Below the pieces are notes generated by a model. That model saw only the letters and a program-made list of their open reading frames with translations. It searched no databases and was not told the DNA's origin. From positions 1 to 64,000 of the forward strand of contig CANSYK010000008.1 of assembly GCA_947651225.1 (NCBI GenBank): 64,000 nucleotides of DNA. The letters run 5' to 3'. Shown piece by piece: positions 53,231 to 63,618 of the stretch. Every line of letters starts with the position of its first letter. The stretch's first letter is position 1. The stretch is from an uncultured bacterium (GTDB lineage Bacteria; Bacillota; Clostridia; Lachnospirales; Lachnospiraceae). The translations under genes and the position numbers were made by a program.

Positions 53231-53332
53231 CTTTGGTACCCCGCTTTCCTTGAAAATCCTATCATGAACTATGTCACCAAACTAAACGCAAAAAAGATGT
53301 TCTCATTATAGTACAGGGTAACCCAAAAAGCA

Positions 53333-53361
53333 AATGCGCAGGCTCTCCTTGCCTGCGCATT
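53333..53361 (-). terminator. Terminator of the alpha-xylosidase gene
   Basis: AATGCGCAGGC and GCCTGCGCATT form a perfect 11-bp stem with a 7-base loop, followed on the minus strand by TGCTTTTTGG. Confidence 0.85.
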
Positions 53362-53443
53362 CCATATATTTTTATTCATCCCTTCACCCGATAGTCCTCT
53401 GCCTGCAGCATAGGACTTCGTTAAGACAACTTTGTCTCTCCAC

Positions 53444-55795
53444 TTACAAAGTAATCTCTACACTTGTAGAACCAGCAACAGCTTCCACTGTTTTTCCTTC
53501 TGCTGTCACCTTAAAGTTCTTATCAGTTGCCGCATAAGATACGGTAATCACATTTCCCTGACGGGAAGCAGTAATATCTGTAATCTTATTTGACTCACTG
53601 TCAAATATGGAAGCAGATGCAGTCTTTCCATCTTCTAAGCCATATACCACTGCCTCTGCATCCTGAAGATAATCATAAACGACTGTCATCTTATCTTCTG
53701 CATCAAAGTTACCAAATACAACAATACTGTTTGGACGTGCAAGAACTGGCGTCTGGAAATAATCACAGGTTCTTGTGTAATATTTCCCGCCTTCGTATTT
53801 CTCACCACTCTGAATATCCGTCCAGGTTCCACAATCTGGTACATAAAATTCCGCAGTTCCTGCCTCATTCATAACAGGTGCGATACAAAGGTCATCCCCT
53901 AACATATACTGCTGATCCGGATATTTGCAGGCGGTCTCCCCCGTAAACGCAATAATCATGGAACGCATCATTGGCACACCTTCTGTATGTGTCTTATTTG
54001 CCTGTGCCCAAAGATATGGCATCAACTTTCCTTTTAACACAACATAATGGCGGAGTACATCACATGCCTCATCATCATATACCCATGGCACTCTGTAAGA
54101 AGTAGAACCATGCAGACGGCTATGTGTGGAAAGGCATCCAAACGCACACCATCTCTTATAAATATCTGCCGGAGCGGTTGCTTCAAATCCACCCATATCA
54201 TGGGAGAAGAACCCAAAGCCGGAAGAGCAAAGGGAAAGTCCTCCATGAAGTGTTTCTGACATAGCAGAGTAATCTGCATAGCAGTCACCACCCCAGTGTA
54301 CCGGGAACTTCTGTCCGCCAACAGTAGCGCTTCTTGCAAACAGGCATGCCTTATCTTTTCCGTAATATTCTTCCAATGCCTCAAATACCACTTTATTATA
54401 AAGATACGTATAGTAATTATGCATCTTAATTGGATCCATGCCATTATAATATTTACACTTTGTAGGGATTCTCTCGCCAAAGTCGGTCTTGATATTGTTG
54501 ACACCCATTTCAAACAGTTTCTTTAACAGTCCCTTGAACCACTCGCAAGCTTCTGGATTTGTGAAATCCACGATAGCCATTCCCGGCTGCCAGGTATCAC
54601 ACTGGAACACACTTCCATCCAGATTCTTGATAAAGTATCCCTTTTCCTTACCAATATCGAACAATTTGGACTGCTGGCCAATATAAGAATTAATCCATAC
54701 ACAGATTTCTAATCCCTTATCCTCGTGAAGGCGCTTTAACATTCCTTCTGGATCTGGAAACATATCCTTATCCCATTCAAAATTACACCATTCGTATTCC
54801 TTCATCCAGAAGCAGTCAAAATGGAATACCTGTAAAGGAATCTTTCTTTCAGCCATACCATCAATAAAGCTGTTTACTGTTTCCTCATCATAGCTTGTTG
54901 TAAAAGAAGTAGATAACCACAGACCAAAGGTATATGCCGGTGGAAGTGCCGGTTTACCAGTCAGTGTTGTGTAATTCGCAATTACTTCTTCCAGATTTTC
55001 ACCACCGATTACAAAGTACTCCAGCTCCTCTCCCGGAATGGTAAAGGAAACCTTAGAAACCGTGTCTGAATTTACTTCAAAGGAAATCTTATCGGAGCTG
55101 TTTACAAACACACCATAGCTTTTGGAAGAAATATAAAATGGAATATTCTTATAACTCTGCTCAGAACAGGTTCCACCATCGCTGTTCCATGTCTCAATGG
55201 CCTGTCCATTCTTTACAAATGGGGTAAACTTCTCACCAAATCCATAGATACATTCCCCAATATCAGTCTTTAACTGCTCACGCAGATATGTGGTATGGGC
55301 ATCCTGCGGGTAGTTGAAAAATTCATCATCTTCCTGAAGTGCCATACGTGCATTTGCCGTAAACTGGCTTTCCTTGATAATAGAAGTAGAACGCCATCCA
55401 CCGCCTGTTAAAAGCTTATCTTTAAAATAAAACGCAACATCCCATGTATCGCCTGTTTTTACAACAACCCTTGTATTACCAGAAACCAATTCAACCTGCT
55501 CTTCTGTCTTATTGATGACAGGAGTAAAACCAGTATCTTCATTTAACTCAAAACGAGGTATATTATCAAGCCCGCCCCTGTAGTGGTCGATATGCACCTT
55601 GATAATATTCTCAGAAGTAGAAGAATACGTAATTTCCAGATTAGGACCGCCCAGCGTCATTCCTCTGTTTTTTACAAAATACGGCGTAGCAAGCACTTTA
55701 ATGGAATCTTTCGTTGTTTCCACTTTATATGCCTGAGATGCATAGTCTACATTATACCCCTTTTTGTTTAACCAAAAACCATCTGCTACCTTCAT
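53444..55795 (-). CDS. yicI: Alpha-xylosidase, glycoside hydrolase family 31
   Basis: The 783-residue cytoplasmic enzyme is YicI-like and removes alpha-linked xylose from the non-reducing end of isoprimeverose-type sugars. It has the GH31 nucleophile Asp in NNIKTDFGERIP, the N-terminal beta-sandwich, FHFDCFWMKEYEWCNFEWD, and SHDMGGFE in the barrel. The length is typical. The nearest sugar regulator is AraC at 48089; no transporter is adjacent. Confidence 0.95.
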   Translation of the reverse strand: MKVADGFWLNKKGYNVDYASQAYKVETTKDSIKVLATPYFVKNRGMTLGGPNLEITYSSTSENIIKVHIDHYRGGLDNIPRFELNEDTGFTPVINKTEEQVELVSGNTRVVVKTGDTWDVAFYFKDKLLTGGGWRSTSIIKESQFTANARMALQEDDEFFNYPQDAHTTYLREQLKTDIGECIYGFGEKFTPFVKNGQAIETWNSDGGTCSEQSYKNIPFYISSKSYGVFVNSSDKISFEVNSDTVSKVSFTIPGEELEYFVIGGENLEEVIANYTTLTGKPALPPAYTFGLWLSTSFTTSYDEETVNSFIDGMAERKIPLQVFHFDCFWMKEYEWCNFEWDKDMFPDPEGMLKRLHEDKGLEICVWINSYIGQQSKLFDIGKEKGYFIKNLDGSVFQCDTWQPGMAIVDFTNPEACEWFKGLLKKLFEMGVNNIKTDFGERIPTKCKYYNGMDPIKMHNYYTYLYNKVVFEALEEYYGKDKACLFARSATVGGQKFPVHWGGDCYADYSAMSETLHGGLSLCSSGFGFFSHDMGGFEATAPADIYKRWCAFGCLSTHSRLHGSTSYRVPWVYDDEACDVLRHYVVLKGKLMPYLWAQANKTHTEGVPMMRSMIIAFTGETACKYPDQQYMLGDDLCIAPVMNEAGTAEFYVPDCGTWTDIQSGEKYEGGKYYTRTCDYFQTPVLARPNSIVVFGNFDAEDKMTVVYDYLQDAEAVVYGLEDGKTASASIFDSESNKITDITASRQGNVITVSYAATDKNFKVTAEGKTVEAVAGSTSVEITL

Positions 55796-55940
55796 AAGTA
55801 ACTCTCCTTTCGTTTTCCTTTAAGAACTGAAATAACTATTTTATCTTAGGATCTTTTTCGATTACACAGTTCTTTTTACTGGTTTCAATTATATTAATAT
55901 TTTGCATCTCCGTCTATAACTATCGGCGCTGTTTTTAACA

Positions 55941-56369
55941 CTATTTTGATATCCTGCTGCCATTGTCCAGACACTTTTCACAGATTCCGTAAAACATTGT
56001 TCTGTGCGGGTCTACATTGAAATGATGTTCCTCTAAAACATGGGAATACAACGCTTTCATATGATGGCAGTCCATATTCAGGATATTACCACAATCCTCG
56101 CATTTTAACAAAAACCTGCTTTCATCGTCAGCCTCATTTCCAACATACTGATAACAGGCGCCGCTGTTTCCGTCCAGCACAATTTTCTGCACGACTCCTT
56201 CTTTCCGAAGCCGCTCCAGATGCCGGTAAATCGTAGTAAGCCCTACCGGCTCCCCCTGCTTTTTCAGATATTCATCAATCTGGCTGACTGTAACATACTC
56301 TTTTCTGCCTTCTATAAACTGCAAAATTACTTTCTGCTGCCTGGTATGATACGTTTTCGCATGATTCAT
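55941..56369 (-). CDS. Fur-family metal-responsive regulator
   Basis: The 142-residue regulator has the Fur winged helix (YHTRQQKVILQFI, GLTTIYRHLERLRKEGVVQK) and the metal-binding C-terminal part with CEDCGN, CHHMKAL and the structural CEKCLDNG. It may sense zinc (Zur-like) or iron; the sequence does not settle it. It overlaps the cysS stop by four bases (ATGA) and so is co-translated with cysS. Confidence 0.93.
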   Translation of the reverse strand: MNHAKTYHTRQQKVILQFIEGRKEYVTVSQIDEYLKKQGEPVGLTTIYRHLERLRKEGVVQKIVLDGNSGACYQYVGNEADDESRFLLKCEDCGNILNMDCHHMKALYSHVLEEHHFNVDPHRTMFYGICEKCLDNGSRISK

Positions 56370-57784
56370 ACTGCATCTCCCCGTACACTCCACGTTGTTC
56401 CTTCCCGTGTATCCTTGATTTCAATGCCTTTTTCCAAAAGCTCCTGGCGAATTGCATCTGCCTTTGCAAAGTCTTTTTCTTTTCTTGCCGCCTGTCTCTG
56501 TGTAATCATATCCTCCACATAAGCTGCCAGATCGGCATCTGCCTCTTCCTTCACAATCTCCTTTGTTAAATCCAGAGAAAGAACTTCGTCAAACTCCTCT
56601 AACAGCGCCCTTTTGCCTGCTTCATTCAAATCAGATTTTAAAACATCATATATTACAGTCAATGCCTGTGAGGTATTGATATCACTGCCTAAAGCCTGTG
56701 CAAACGCCTCTTTGTATGGCTCTATCTGTTCTGTCTGCACTTCTCCCTCTTTCTTTAAGGAAGAGGCTTTTTTACGCAGTTTTTCATATGCTGCCTTTAC
56801 ATTGTCAAGAACCTCATAGTTAAATAATAGCGGTTTGCGATAATGGGACTGCAAACAAAACATCCGGTATACCAATGGGGAATATCCCTTCTCATCCAGC
56901 AAAGAAAGTGTCAGAAAATCTCCTTTTGATTTACTCATTTTTCCGGTGCTGTCATTTAAATGAAGTACATGGAACCAGTAATTGCACCATTTATGGCCAA
57001 GGTATGCCTCACTCTGTGCAATCTCATTCGTATGGTGTGGAAAGATATTGTCTACGCCTCCGCAGTGAATATCTAACTTTTCTCCCAAATGTTTCATGCT
57101 GATCGCAGAACACTCTATATGCCATCCGGGATAACCAACACCCCACGGACTATCCCACTTTAACTCCTGGTCGTCAAATTTTGACTTCGTAAACCATAAA
57201 ACGAAATCTGTCTTATTTCTTTTATTGGTATCCTCCTCTACATCATCACGTGCACCTACCATCAAATCGTCTTCCTTCTGATTGGAAAGAACATAATATT
57301 TTTCTAACTTTTCCGTGTTAAAATAGACATTGCCGCCTGCCACATATGCATAATCCTTTTCTAACAGCTTTTCAATCATTTCAATAAACTCTACAATACA
57401 ATTTGTCGCAGGCTCTACCACATCCGGCGTTTTGATATTTAACTTTTTGCAGTCCTCAAAAAAAGCATCCTGATAAAACGCAGCAATCTCCATAACTGTT
57501 TTATGCTCACGTTTTGCGCCAGCAACCATTTTATCCTCTCCACTGTCTGCATCACTGGAAAGATGCCCTACATCTGTAATATTCATAACACGTTTCACAT
57601 CATATCCTGCATATCGGAATGTCTTTTCCAGCACATCTTCCATAATATAACTTCTCAGATTTCCAATATGTGCAAAATGGTAAACTGTTGGTCCACAGGT
57701 GTACATTTTCACCTTTCCTGGCTCATCTGGTACAAAAGGTTCTATTTTTTTTGTCAGCGTATTATATAAATTAATCTCTCTCAT
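56366..57784 (-). CDS. cysS: Cysteinyl-tRNA synthetase
   Basis: CysS charges tRNA-Cys. The 472-residue enzyme has the zinc Cys in MYTCGPTVYHFAHIGN, the HIGH-like HIGN, WHIECSAIS and KMSKSKGDF. The ATG at 57784 has GGAGG upstream; the longer frame to 57895 has none. No T-box leader is visible. It is followed by the fur-type gene. Confidence 0.97.
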   Translation of the reverse strand: MREINLYNTLTKKIEPFVPDEPGKVKMYTCGPTVYHFAHIGNLRSYIMEDVLEKTFRYAGYDVKRVMNITDVGHLSSDADSGEDKMVAGAKREHKTVMEIAAFYQDAFFEDCKKLNIKTPDVVEPATNCIVEFIEMIEKLLEKDYAYVAGGNVYFNTEKLEKYYVLSNQKEDDLMVGARDDVEEDTNKRNKTDFVLWFTKSKFDDQELKWDSPWGVGYPGWHIECSAISMKHLGEKLDIHCGGVDNIFPHHTNEIAQSEAYLGHKWCNYWFHVLHLNDSTGKMSKSKGDFLTLSLLDEKGYSPLVYRMFCLQSHYRKPLLFNYEVLDNVKAAYEKLRKKASSLKKEGEVQTEQIEPYKEAFAQALGSDINTSQALTVIYDVLKSDLNEAGKRALLEEFDEVLSLDLTKEIVKEEADADLAAYVEDMITQRQAARKEKDFAKADAIRQELLEKGIEIKDTREGTTWSVRGDAV

Positions 57785-57912
57785 AATGTCCTCCGTCCTA
57801 TGCAATATAAAACACGAAACCGCCATAAAATCTACTATATCACAAATCATTTCTTTGCAGCTCCTAAATATATACTTTACAGGATTTTCGGGCATTGCGC
57901 AAGCATTCCTCC

Positions 57913-58110
57913 CTACTTTTTTGCTTTTCCCTTTCGGGAAGACAAAATTCCACCGATTTTTCCACTCTCTTTTGCTGTCAGAGAACGCCAGCCACTGTCA
58001 ACTACCTTGTCAAAGAGCCCCAGTTCCAGTGCAATCTCCCATTTTTCCTGCTCCTCCGTTTTCAATTTTTCAATGTCCTCTGGTGTCTTTACTTCTATTT
58101 TCTTTTTCAT
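57913..58110 (-). CDS. Small acid-soluble spore protein, alpha/beta-type variant
   Basis: The 65-residue protein has KWEIALELGLFDKVVDSGW and LTAKESGKIGGILSSRKGK, which match the two conserved SASP blocks (ELG and LTAKxxGxIGG). SASPs coat spore DNA. GAGGTAAGCA precedes the ATG. A sigma-G-like promoter lies upstream, as expected. The N-terminal part is more charged than in classic SspA. Confidence 0.8.
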   Translation of the reverse strand: MKKKIEVKTPEDIEKLKTEEQEKWEIALELGLFDKVVDSGWRSLTAKESGKIGGILSSRKGKAKK

Positions 58111-58156
58111 TGCTTACCTCGCTCCCTTTTCTATTATTTGAATCGTAATCTTTTAT

Positions 58157-58186
58157 TAGTATTTCTTCTTTTTTTGCTCCCATTCA
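58157..58186 (-). promoter_or_regulatory. Candidate sigma-G promoter of the SASP gene
   Basis: On the minus strand TGAATG (58181-58186), a 17-bp spacer and AATACTA (58157-58163) fit the sigma-G consensus (TGAATA, 17-18 bp, CATACTA) with two mismatches. Confidence 0.65.
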
Positions 58187-58244
58187 CCCATAGATAGAAA
58201 ACATAGTTTTCTGGTAAAATTTACAACATGGCAGTTTTGGCCAA

Positions 58245-58279
58245 CAAAAAAACAACCCCTGTTTCCATGAGTTGTTTTC
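58245..58279 (-). terminator. Terminator of the MCP/FIST operon
   Basis: AAAACAAC and GTTGTTTT form an 8-bp stem, with a seven-T run on the minus strand. It lies about 95 bp past the MCP stop. Confidence 0.75.
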
Positions 58280-58372
58280 TGTTCTTTTTAAATTTAATTT
58301 GAGTCAAATCTCCCACAAAGTGTGAAGTACAATCCTGCAAAAAGCAATTTTCAAAGACGCTCCAAAAGAATC

Positions 58373-59278
58373 TCAAACTTTTTCTATAATAGGAGGAACC
58401 TGAGACAACAGATTGTCAACATCTTCAAACATAACGCTTTTGGTAGTTCCAAGCTTGCTTGCAAAAGAAATATGTTCCATGACTTCCTTATATTGTTCTT
58501 TTGTCAGGTCAAAGAAATGATTCACATTATTAAGAGCTTCCCTGGAATTATCAATAGCATTGGAAATATCAGATTGGACAACGGTAGCACCTTCTGCAGC
58601 CTGTGTAATCTGATCAAATACTTTATAGGTATTATCTACTTTTTCAATACTTTGTCCCAAAGCTGTCTGTGAAGTGTCAATATCTGAACGAAGCTGTTTT
58701 GTATCCTGTTCGACATCGGCAACCCCGGATTCTACCATAGCCACCAGTTTTTTTACTTCATCTGCAAGATTTTTAACTTCTTCGGCCACGACGGAAAATC
58801 CTTTGCCATGCTCCCCGGCTCTTGCCGCCTCAATGGACGCATTTAATGCAAGAATATTGGTCTGTTCTGCAATAGAGGTAATTTTGCTGGTACATTTTTT
58901 GATTTTCTGAACGGCTGTCTGAAAATCATCAAAAGTACTTTTCATTTCCCCAAAATGTTCCTCAACCTTTAAGGAGCTATTCTTTAACTCCTCTACCTCA
59001 TCCTGAGCCTGCGTTACGGACTGTGTGATTTCACTTTTCACATTGGCAAACTGATCTGATACCTCTGTAATCCCGGAAAAAGTTTCTTCAAAATCCTGCA
59101 AAGTATTTTGAAATTGTTTGGATTCCTGAAGTACCCCCTGAAAAGAAGTATTAATTTTGCCAAGCTGAATCAGAGAATCTACCTCTTTCTGGAGAAGATC
59201 CCTTTGATATTCTTTTAAAGTATTCATCGTATGCAGCACTGGATAAAGGCTCTTCTTCTTTTTTTTCTTAGATAGCAT
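58373..59278 (-). CDS. Cytoplasmic methyl-accepting chemotaxis-type protein
   Basis: The 301-residue protein has no membrane helix or HAMP domain. A Lys-rich start ([13 protein letters not shown]) and coiled coil lead to the signalling hairpin tip [20 protein letters not shown], then [17 protein letters not shown]. It should bind CheA/CheW, although no che genes are here. It lies 13 bp downstream of the FIST protein, its likely sensor partner. Confidence 0.9.
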   Translation of the reverse strand: MLSKKKKKKSLYPVLHTMNTLKEYQRDLLQKEVDSLIQLGKINTSFQGVLQESKQFQNTLQDFEETFSGITEVSDQFANVKSEITQSVTQAQDEVEELKNSSLKVEEHFGEMKSTFDDFQTAVQKIKKCTSKITSIAEQTNILALNASIEAARAGEHGKGFSVVAEEVKNLADEVKKLVAMVESGVADVEQDTKQLRSDIDTSQTALGQSIEKVDNTYKVFDQITQAAEGATVVQSDISNAIDNSREALNNVNHFFDLTKEQYKEVMEHISFASKLGTTKSVMFEDVDNLLSQVPPIIEKV

Positions 59279-59291
59279 TGTTTTTCCTCCT

Positions 59292-60347
59292 TTATTCGAA
59301 TACTACACATGTCATTGACTGGTTCACGAACTGATTGTTATAGTGTTCCCCATATCCAACAAAACCAGCATGATTGCCCAAAGTGTGCATTTCATTCAGA
59401 TAATCCTGCATATAATTGTTTTCTGTAAACAGTAAATAGCGGAACAGGCAATTTACGGAGAAAACAGCAGAAATGGATGAAAAATCATTTCTGATTTTTT
59501 GAATGGTATTTTTTACAACTTCCTGATAATCTCCTAATTCTAACAAAACTAATGCATCAGAATCGTTTACCTGGCGAAAGCAGGTTAATGCATTCCCACT
59601 TATATCTTTTATAGAAATAATACAGATGTCATTTCCGTTAAGTTTTCCAAAAGGATTTTTAAATGTCTGTGTCAGAATTTCTTTATCCGTTACGTGTAAA
59701 ATTTCCTGATATACCTGTTTGGCAGGTCTTCCGTTTAATTCACCAAGTATGTATTCTGCTTTATTTGTTTTGGAAGCAATAAAATGGTAATTCCCCATCT
59801 GATGATAAATATTTTCTTTATACGTTTTTACCCTGCCACTGATATTTCGAATCAGGACATAGGCTACGGCATCTTCATATACTTTGCCGTTGGCAGAGAC
59901 TTTTCCGGCATCCCCGGTTCCTCCCACCAGTGAAATATCCCTGTGTTTTAGTACACTGTGAATAGTGGTCAGTACACAGGCATCATTTCCAGAACAAAAG
60001 TCAATGCATACCGTATCTTTTTGGGAACCATCGACTTTTTCTACATCCTGCTCCAACCGTTCAATATATTTTACTGGCATGACAGACGCTTCCTCTAATA
60101 CATTAGCGACTGCGTTAACGCCATCCAAAAAAGCTACAATCCCCACGCCTTTTTCTACGATTCTGTTATCATAACTCATTCCGATGCATCCAATACTGGG
60201 TACTTTCGGATAAAGTGATTCCAGTTGCTTTACATGCTTTTCAAATTGGTCACCATTTGATAGAAGCAGAATCAACTGGGGGTTATTTAAGCCACGGACT
60301 GCATCTTTCAGGTTTCCGCTCTGGCTCATACCAAAAAATTGTCTCAC
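59292..60347 (-). CDS. FIST-domain sensor protein
   Basis: The 351-residue soluble protein matches FIST N ([37 protein letters not shown]) and FIST C ([18 protein letters not shown], then [14 protein letters not shown] and [13 protein letters not shown]). FIST domains are thought to bind small ligands such as amino acids and feed signals to other proteins. With the MCP downstream it forms a two-gene unit in which sensing and signalling are split. GGAGG precedes the start. Confidence 0.88.
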   Translation of the reverse strand: MRQFFGMSQSGNLKDAVRGLNNPQLILLLSNGDQFEKHVKQLESLYPKVPSIGCIGMSYDNRIVEKGVGIVAFLDGVNAVANVLEEASVMPVKYIERLEQDVEKVDGSQKDTVCIDFCSGNDACVLTTIHSVLKHRDISLVGGTGDAGKVSANGKVYEDAVAYVLIRNISGRVKTYKENIYHQMGNYHFIASKTNKAEYILGELNGRPAKQVYQEILHVTDKEILTQTFKNPFGKLNGNDICIISIKDISGNALTCFRQVNDSDALVLLELGDYQEVVKNTIQKIRNDFSSISAVFSVNCLFRYLLFTENNYMQDYLNEMHTLGNHAGFVGYGEHYNNQFVNQSMTCVVFE

Positions 60348-60507
60348 TTGCTGTCCTCCTCTTTTCTACAGATCCTAAGTACTATACTATTTTTATTATA
60401 GCAAAAGAAGCTTTTGGTGTAAAGGTTTCATTAAAACGCTTATGCACTTCTGAGAAACGATCAGTTCCTGGTAACGGAGTGAATAGCAACAAACTATCGT
60501 TACAGAC

Positions 60508-60537
60508 TTGACAGACAGGCCATTCTTTTAGTAAGAT
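60508..60537 (+). promoter_or_regulatory. Promoter of valS
   Basis: TTGACA (60508-60513) and TAAGAT (60532-60537) are spaced by 18 bp, just before the T-box leader. Confidence 0.6.
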
Positions 60538-60544
60538 AAAATGC

Positions 60545-60816
60545 ATGGTAGAAAAATTCACTGACGAAGAGGAGTACATGTTCTATTCCAACAGAGAGGG
60601 CAATCCATCGGCTGTAAGATTGCCTGGGACAATGTTACATGGAAGGTAGCTTCTGAGAAGTGGTTCTGAAATGGGTTGGTCAGGCAGAGTAGGAACCATC
60701 GGTTCATCCCGTTATTGATGGAAAAGACAGCAGCGTATTTTGATATGCCTGCTGTAATCAAAGGTGGTACCGCGTCTATTCGCCCTTTGCCGTTTGGCAG
60801 GGGCTTTTTTGTTGCA
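60545..60816 (+). promoter_or_regulatory. T-box riboswitch controlling valS
   Basis: The leader has Stem I features (GAAGAGGAGTA, AGAGAGGG, GGCTGTAAGATTGCC), the T-box AAGGTGGTACCGCG at 60761-60774, and the terminator GCCCTTTGCC/GGCAGGGGC with a T-run at 60782-60810. Uncharged tRNA-Val should stop termination. A GTA triplet at 60646-60648 is a candidate specifier codon. Confidence 0.88.
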
Positions 60817-60845
60817 ATATGAATTTTGGGAAAGGAAGGAATGAG

Positions 60846-63485
60846 ATGGCAAAAGAATTAGAAAAAAATTACAATCCTGCGGACATAGAAAAAAGAACTT
60901 ATGAAAAGTGGGAAGAAAAGAAGTATTTTCATGCGGAGGTAAACCGTGACAAAAAACCATTTACAATTGTGATGCCGCCGCCAAACATCACCGGGCAGCT
61001 TCATATGGGACATGCCTTAGATAATACGTTACAGGATATTTTAATCCGTTTTAAGCGAATGCAGGGATATGAGGCGCTCTGGGTTCCAGGGACAGACCAT
61101 GCTTCGATTGCGACAGAAGCAAAGGTTGTTGAAAAACTGAAAGAAGAAGGCATTTCCAAGGAAGAAATTGGAAGGGAAAAATTCTTAGAACATGTATGGG
61201 ACTGGAAAAAGCAGTATGGCGGCCGCATTGTGGAACAACTGAAAAAAATAGGTTCTTCCTGTGACTGGGACAGGGAACGCTTTACAATGGATGAGGGCTG
61301 CAATAAGGCAGTAAAGGAGGTCTTTGTAAAACTCTACAACAAAGAACTGATTTACCGTGGGGAGCGGATTATTAACTGGTGCCCGCACTGCCTGACTTCC
61401 ATATCAGATGCCGAAGTAGAGTATGAAGACCAGGCAGGCTGCTTCTGGCATTTAAGATATAAGACAACCGATGGGACAGGCTACATTGATCTTGCAACAA
61501 CACGTCCAGAAACACTTCTGGGTGATACAGCAGTGGCTGTCAATCCAAAAGATGAAAGATACAAAGATATGATTGGCAAGATGTTAGACCTGCCACTTGT
61601 ACACCGCCAAATTCCAATTATTGCAGATGATTATGTTGATATGGAATTTGGAACAGGTGTTGTTAAGATTACTCCGGCACATGACCCAAATGACTTTGAA
61701 GTAGGGCTTCGCCACAATCTGGAGATTATCAATGTTCTGACAGAAGACGCAAAGATCGTAGAGGATTATCCGAAATATGCCGGCATGGACCGTTATGAGG
61801 CGCGGAAGGCAATTGTAGCAGATTTAGAAGCGGAAGGCGCTCTTTTAAAAACAGAAGCGCACGACCATAATGTAGGAACCTGTTACCGCTGCGGCACAAC
61901 AGTAGAGCCAAGAGTATCAAAACAGTGGTTTGTCAAGATGGAAGATTTGGCTAAGCCTGCGATTGAGGCAGTGAAAAAAGGAGATACAAAATTTGTCCCA
62001 CCGCATTTTGATAAAACATATTATCACTGGCTAGAGGGAATCCGTGATTGGTGCATTTCCCGTCAGCTCTGGTGGGGACACCAGATTCCGGCATTTTATT
62101 GTGATGATTGTGACGAGATGATTGTAACAAAAGAAAATGCTCCTGTCTGCCCAAAATGCGGCAAACCAATGCGTCAGGACCCGGATACACTTGACACCTG
62201 GTTCTCCTCTGCACTCTGGCCGTTTTCAACGCTTGGCTGGCCGGAAAAAACAGAGGAACTAGATTATTTTTATCCTACCAGCACATTAGTTACCGGGTAC
62301 GATATCATCTTTTTCTGGGTAATACGTATGATGTTTTCTGGCTTAGAGCATGCAGGAGAAGTGCCATTTCATACCGTTCTGATTCATGGACTTGTCCGTG
62401 ATTCCCAAGGGCGTAAGATGAGCAAATCTTTAGGAAATGGAATTGATCCGTTGGAAGTAATTGATAAATATGGGGCAGATGCGCTCCGCTTTACTTTGGT
62501 AACAGGAAATGCGCCGGGAAATGATATGCGTTTTTACTGGGAACGTGTGGAGGCAAGCCGCAATTTTGCCAATAAAGTCTGGAATGCTTCCCGTTTTATT
62601 ATGATGCATCTGGAAGATGCCAAAATTGCAGAACCAGCAAAGGAAGAATTGGAATTAATCGACCAGTGGATTTTGTCAGCAGTAAATACCCTGGCCAAGG
62701 AAGTTACGGAAAATATGGAAAAATATGAACTAGGGATTGCGGTTCAGAAAATTAATGATTTTGTCTGGACAGAATTCTGTGACTGGTATATTGAACTTGT
62801 AAAACCAAGATTATTCAATAAGGAAGCAAATCCGGTTTCAGCAAATGCAGCATTCTGGACATTGAGGACTGTACTAATTGATTCCTTAAAGCTGCTTCAC
62901 CCATTTATGCCATTTATTACAGAAGAAATCTTCTGTACCCTGCAGTCAGAAGAAGAATCCATCATGGTTTCAAACTGGCCAGAGTATCATAAAGAATGGG
63001 ATAATCTGGAAGCAGAGCAGAAAGCAGAACTGATTAAAAACCTGGTTCGTGGAATCAGAAATTCCCGCACAGAAATGAATGTGGCTCCTTCCCGCAAAGC
63101 AAAGGTCTATCTGGTGGCAGACAATGAAAAGACCTGCGAAGCATTAAAGGAATTAGCAGATTCTTATCAGCATATGATTTCAGCTTCAGAGGTTCTGATT
63201 CAAATGGATAAATCTGGCATCGAGGACAATGCCGTATCAGTTGTAATCGATAAGGCAACAATCTATATGCCGCTTGCCGATTTGGTTGATTTAAAAAAGG
63301 AAAAAGAACGTCTGGAAAAGGAAAAAAAGCGCTTGGAGGGTGAGTTAAAACGTGTAAACGGCATGCTCAATAATGAAAAGTTTATGAGCAAAGCCCCTGC
63401 ACAAAAAATTGCAGAGGAAAAGGAAAAACTTGTAAAATATGAAAGCATGATGGAAAAGGTAGAAGAGGAACTTTCTGCTTTGTAG
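60846..63485 (+). CDS. valS: Valyl-tRNA synthetase
   Basis: ValS charges tRNA-Val and edits threonine. The 879-residue class I enzyme has the HIGH-like GQLHMGHALD, the editing domain with TTRPETLLGDTAVAV, KMSKS in GRKMSKSLGNG, and the C-terminal coiled coil (KKEKERLEKEKKRLEGELKR). The ATG at 60846 has AAAGGAAGG upstream, which fits the MAKELEKNYNP start; an ATG 27 bases earlier is less likely. Expression is under T-box control. Confidence 0.97.
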   Translation: MAKELEKNYNPADIEKRTYEKWEEKKYFHAEVNRDKKPFTIVMPPPNITGQLHMGHALDNTLQDILIRFKRMQGYEALWVPGTDHASIATEAKVVEKLKEEGISKEEIGREKFLEHVWDWKKQYGGRIVEQLKKIGSSCDWDRERFTMDEGCNKAVKEVFVKLYNKELIYRGERIINWCPHCLTSISDAEVEYEDQAGCFWHLRYKTTDGTGYIDLATTRPETLLGDTAVAVNPKDERYKDMIGKMLDLPLVHRQIPIIADDYVDMEFGTGVVKITPAHDPNDFEVGLRHNLEIINVLTEDAKIVEDYPKYAGMDRYEARKAIVADLEAEGALLKTEAHDHNVGTCYRCGTTVEPRVSKQWFVKMEDLAKPAIEAVKKGDTKFVPPHFDKTYYHWLEGIRDWCISRQLWWGHQIPAFYCDDCDEMIVTKENAPVCPKCGKPMRQDPDTLDTWFSSALWPFSTLGWPEKTEELDYFYPTSTLVTGYDIIFFWVIRMMFSGLEHAGEVPFHTVLIHGLVRDSQGRKMSKSLGNGIDPLEVIDKYGADALRFTLVTGNAPGNDMRFYWERVEASRNFANKVWNASRFIMMHLEDAKIAEPAKEELELIDQWILSAVNTLAKEVTENMEKYELGIAVQKINDFVWTEFCDWYIELVKPRLFNKEANPVSANAAFWTLRTVLIDSLKLLHPFMPFITEEIFCTLQSEEESIMVSNWPEYHKEWDNLEAEQKAELIKNLVRGIRNSRTEMNVAPSRKAKVYLVADNEKTCEALKELADSYQHMISASEVLIQMDKSGIEDNAVSVVIDKATIYMPLADLVDLKKEKERLEKEKKRLEGELKRVNGMLNNEKFMSKAPAQKIAEEKEKLVKYESMMEKVEEELSAL

Positions 63486-63570
63486 AAAACAGCACATCCG
63501 CTGAGATTGGAAAATCGGGGCTTTGTGCTTTATCCCCCTGCAATCAGCGTTTGAGGAACTGTAGAAAAGG

Positions 63571-63609
63571 AAAAGGACACCAGTTATACCAGTGTCCTTT
63601 TCTTTTTTT
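63571..63609. terminator. Terminator after valS
   Basis: AAAAGGACAC and GTGTCCTTTT form a perfect 10-bp stem with a T-run on the plus strand, and AAAA on the left for the other direction. Just upstream at 63552, GAGGAACTGTAG resembles the TAAGGAACTG repeat end. Confidence 0.9.
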
Positions 63610-63618
63610 ATGTATATC

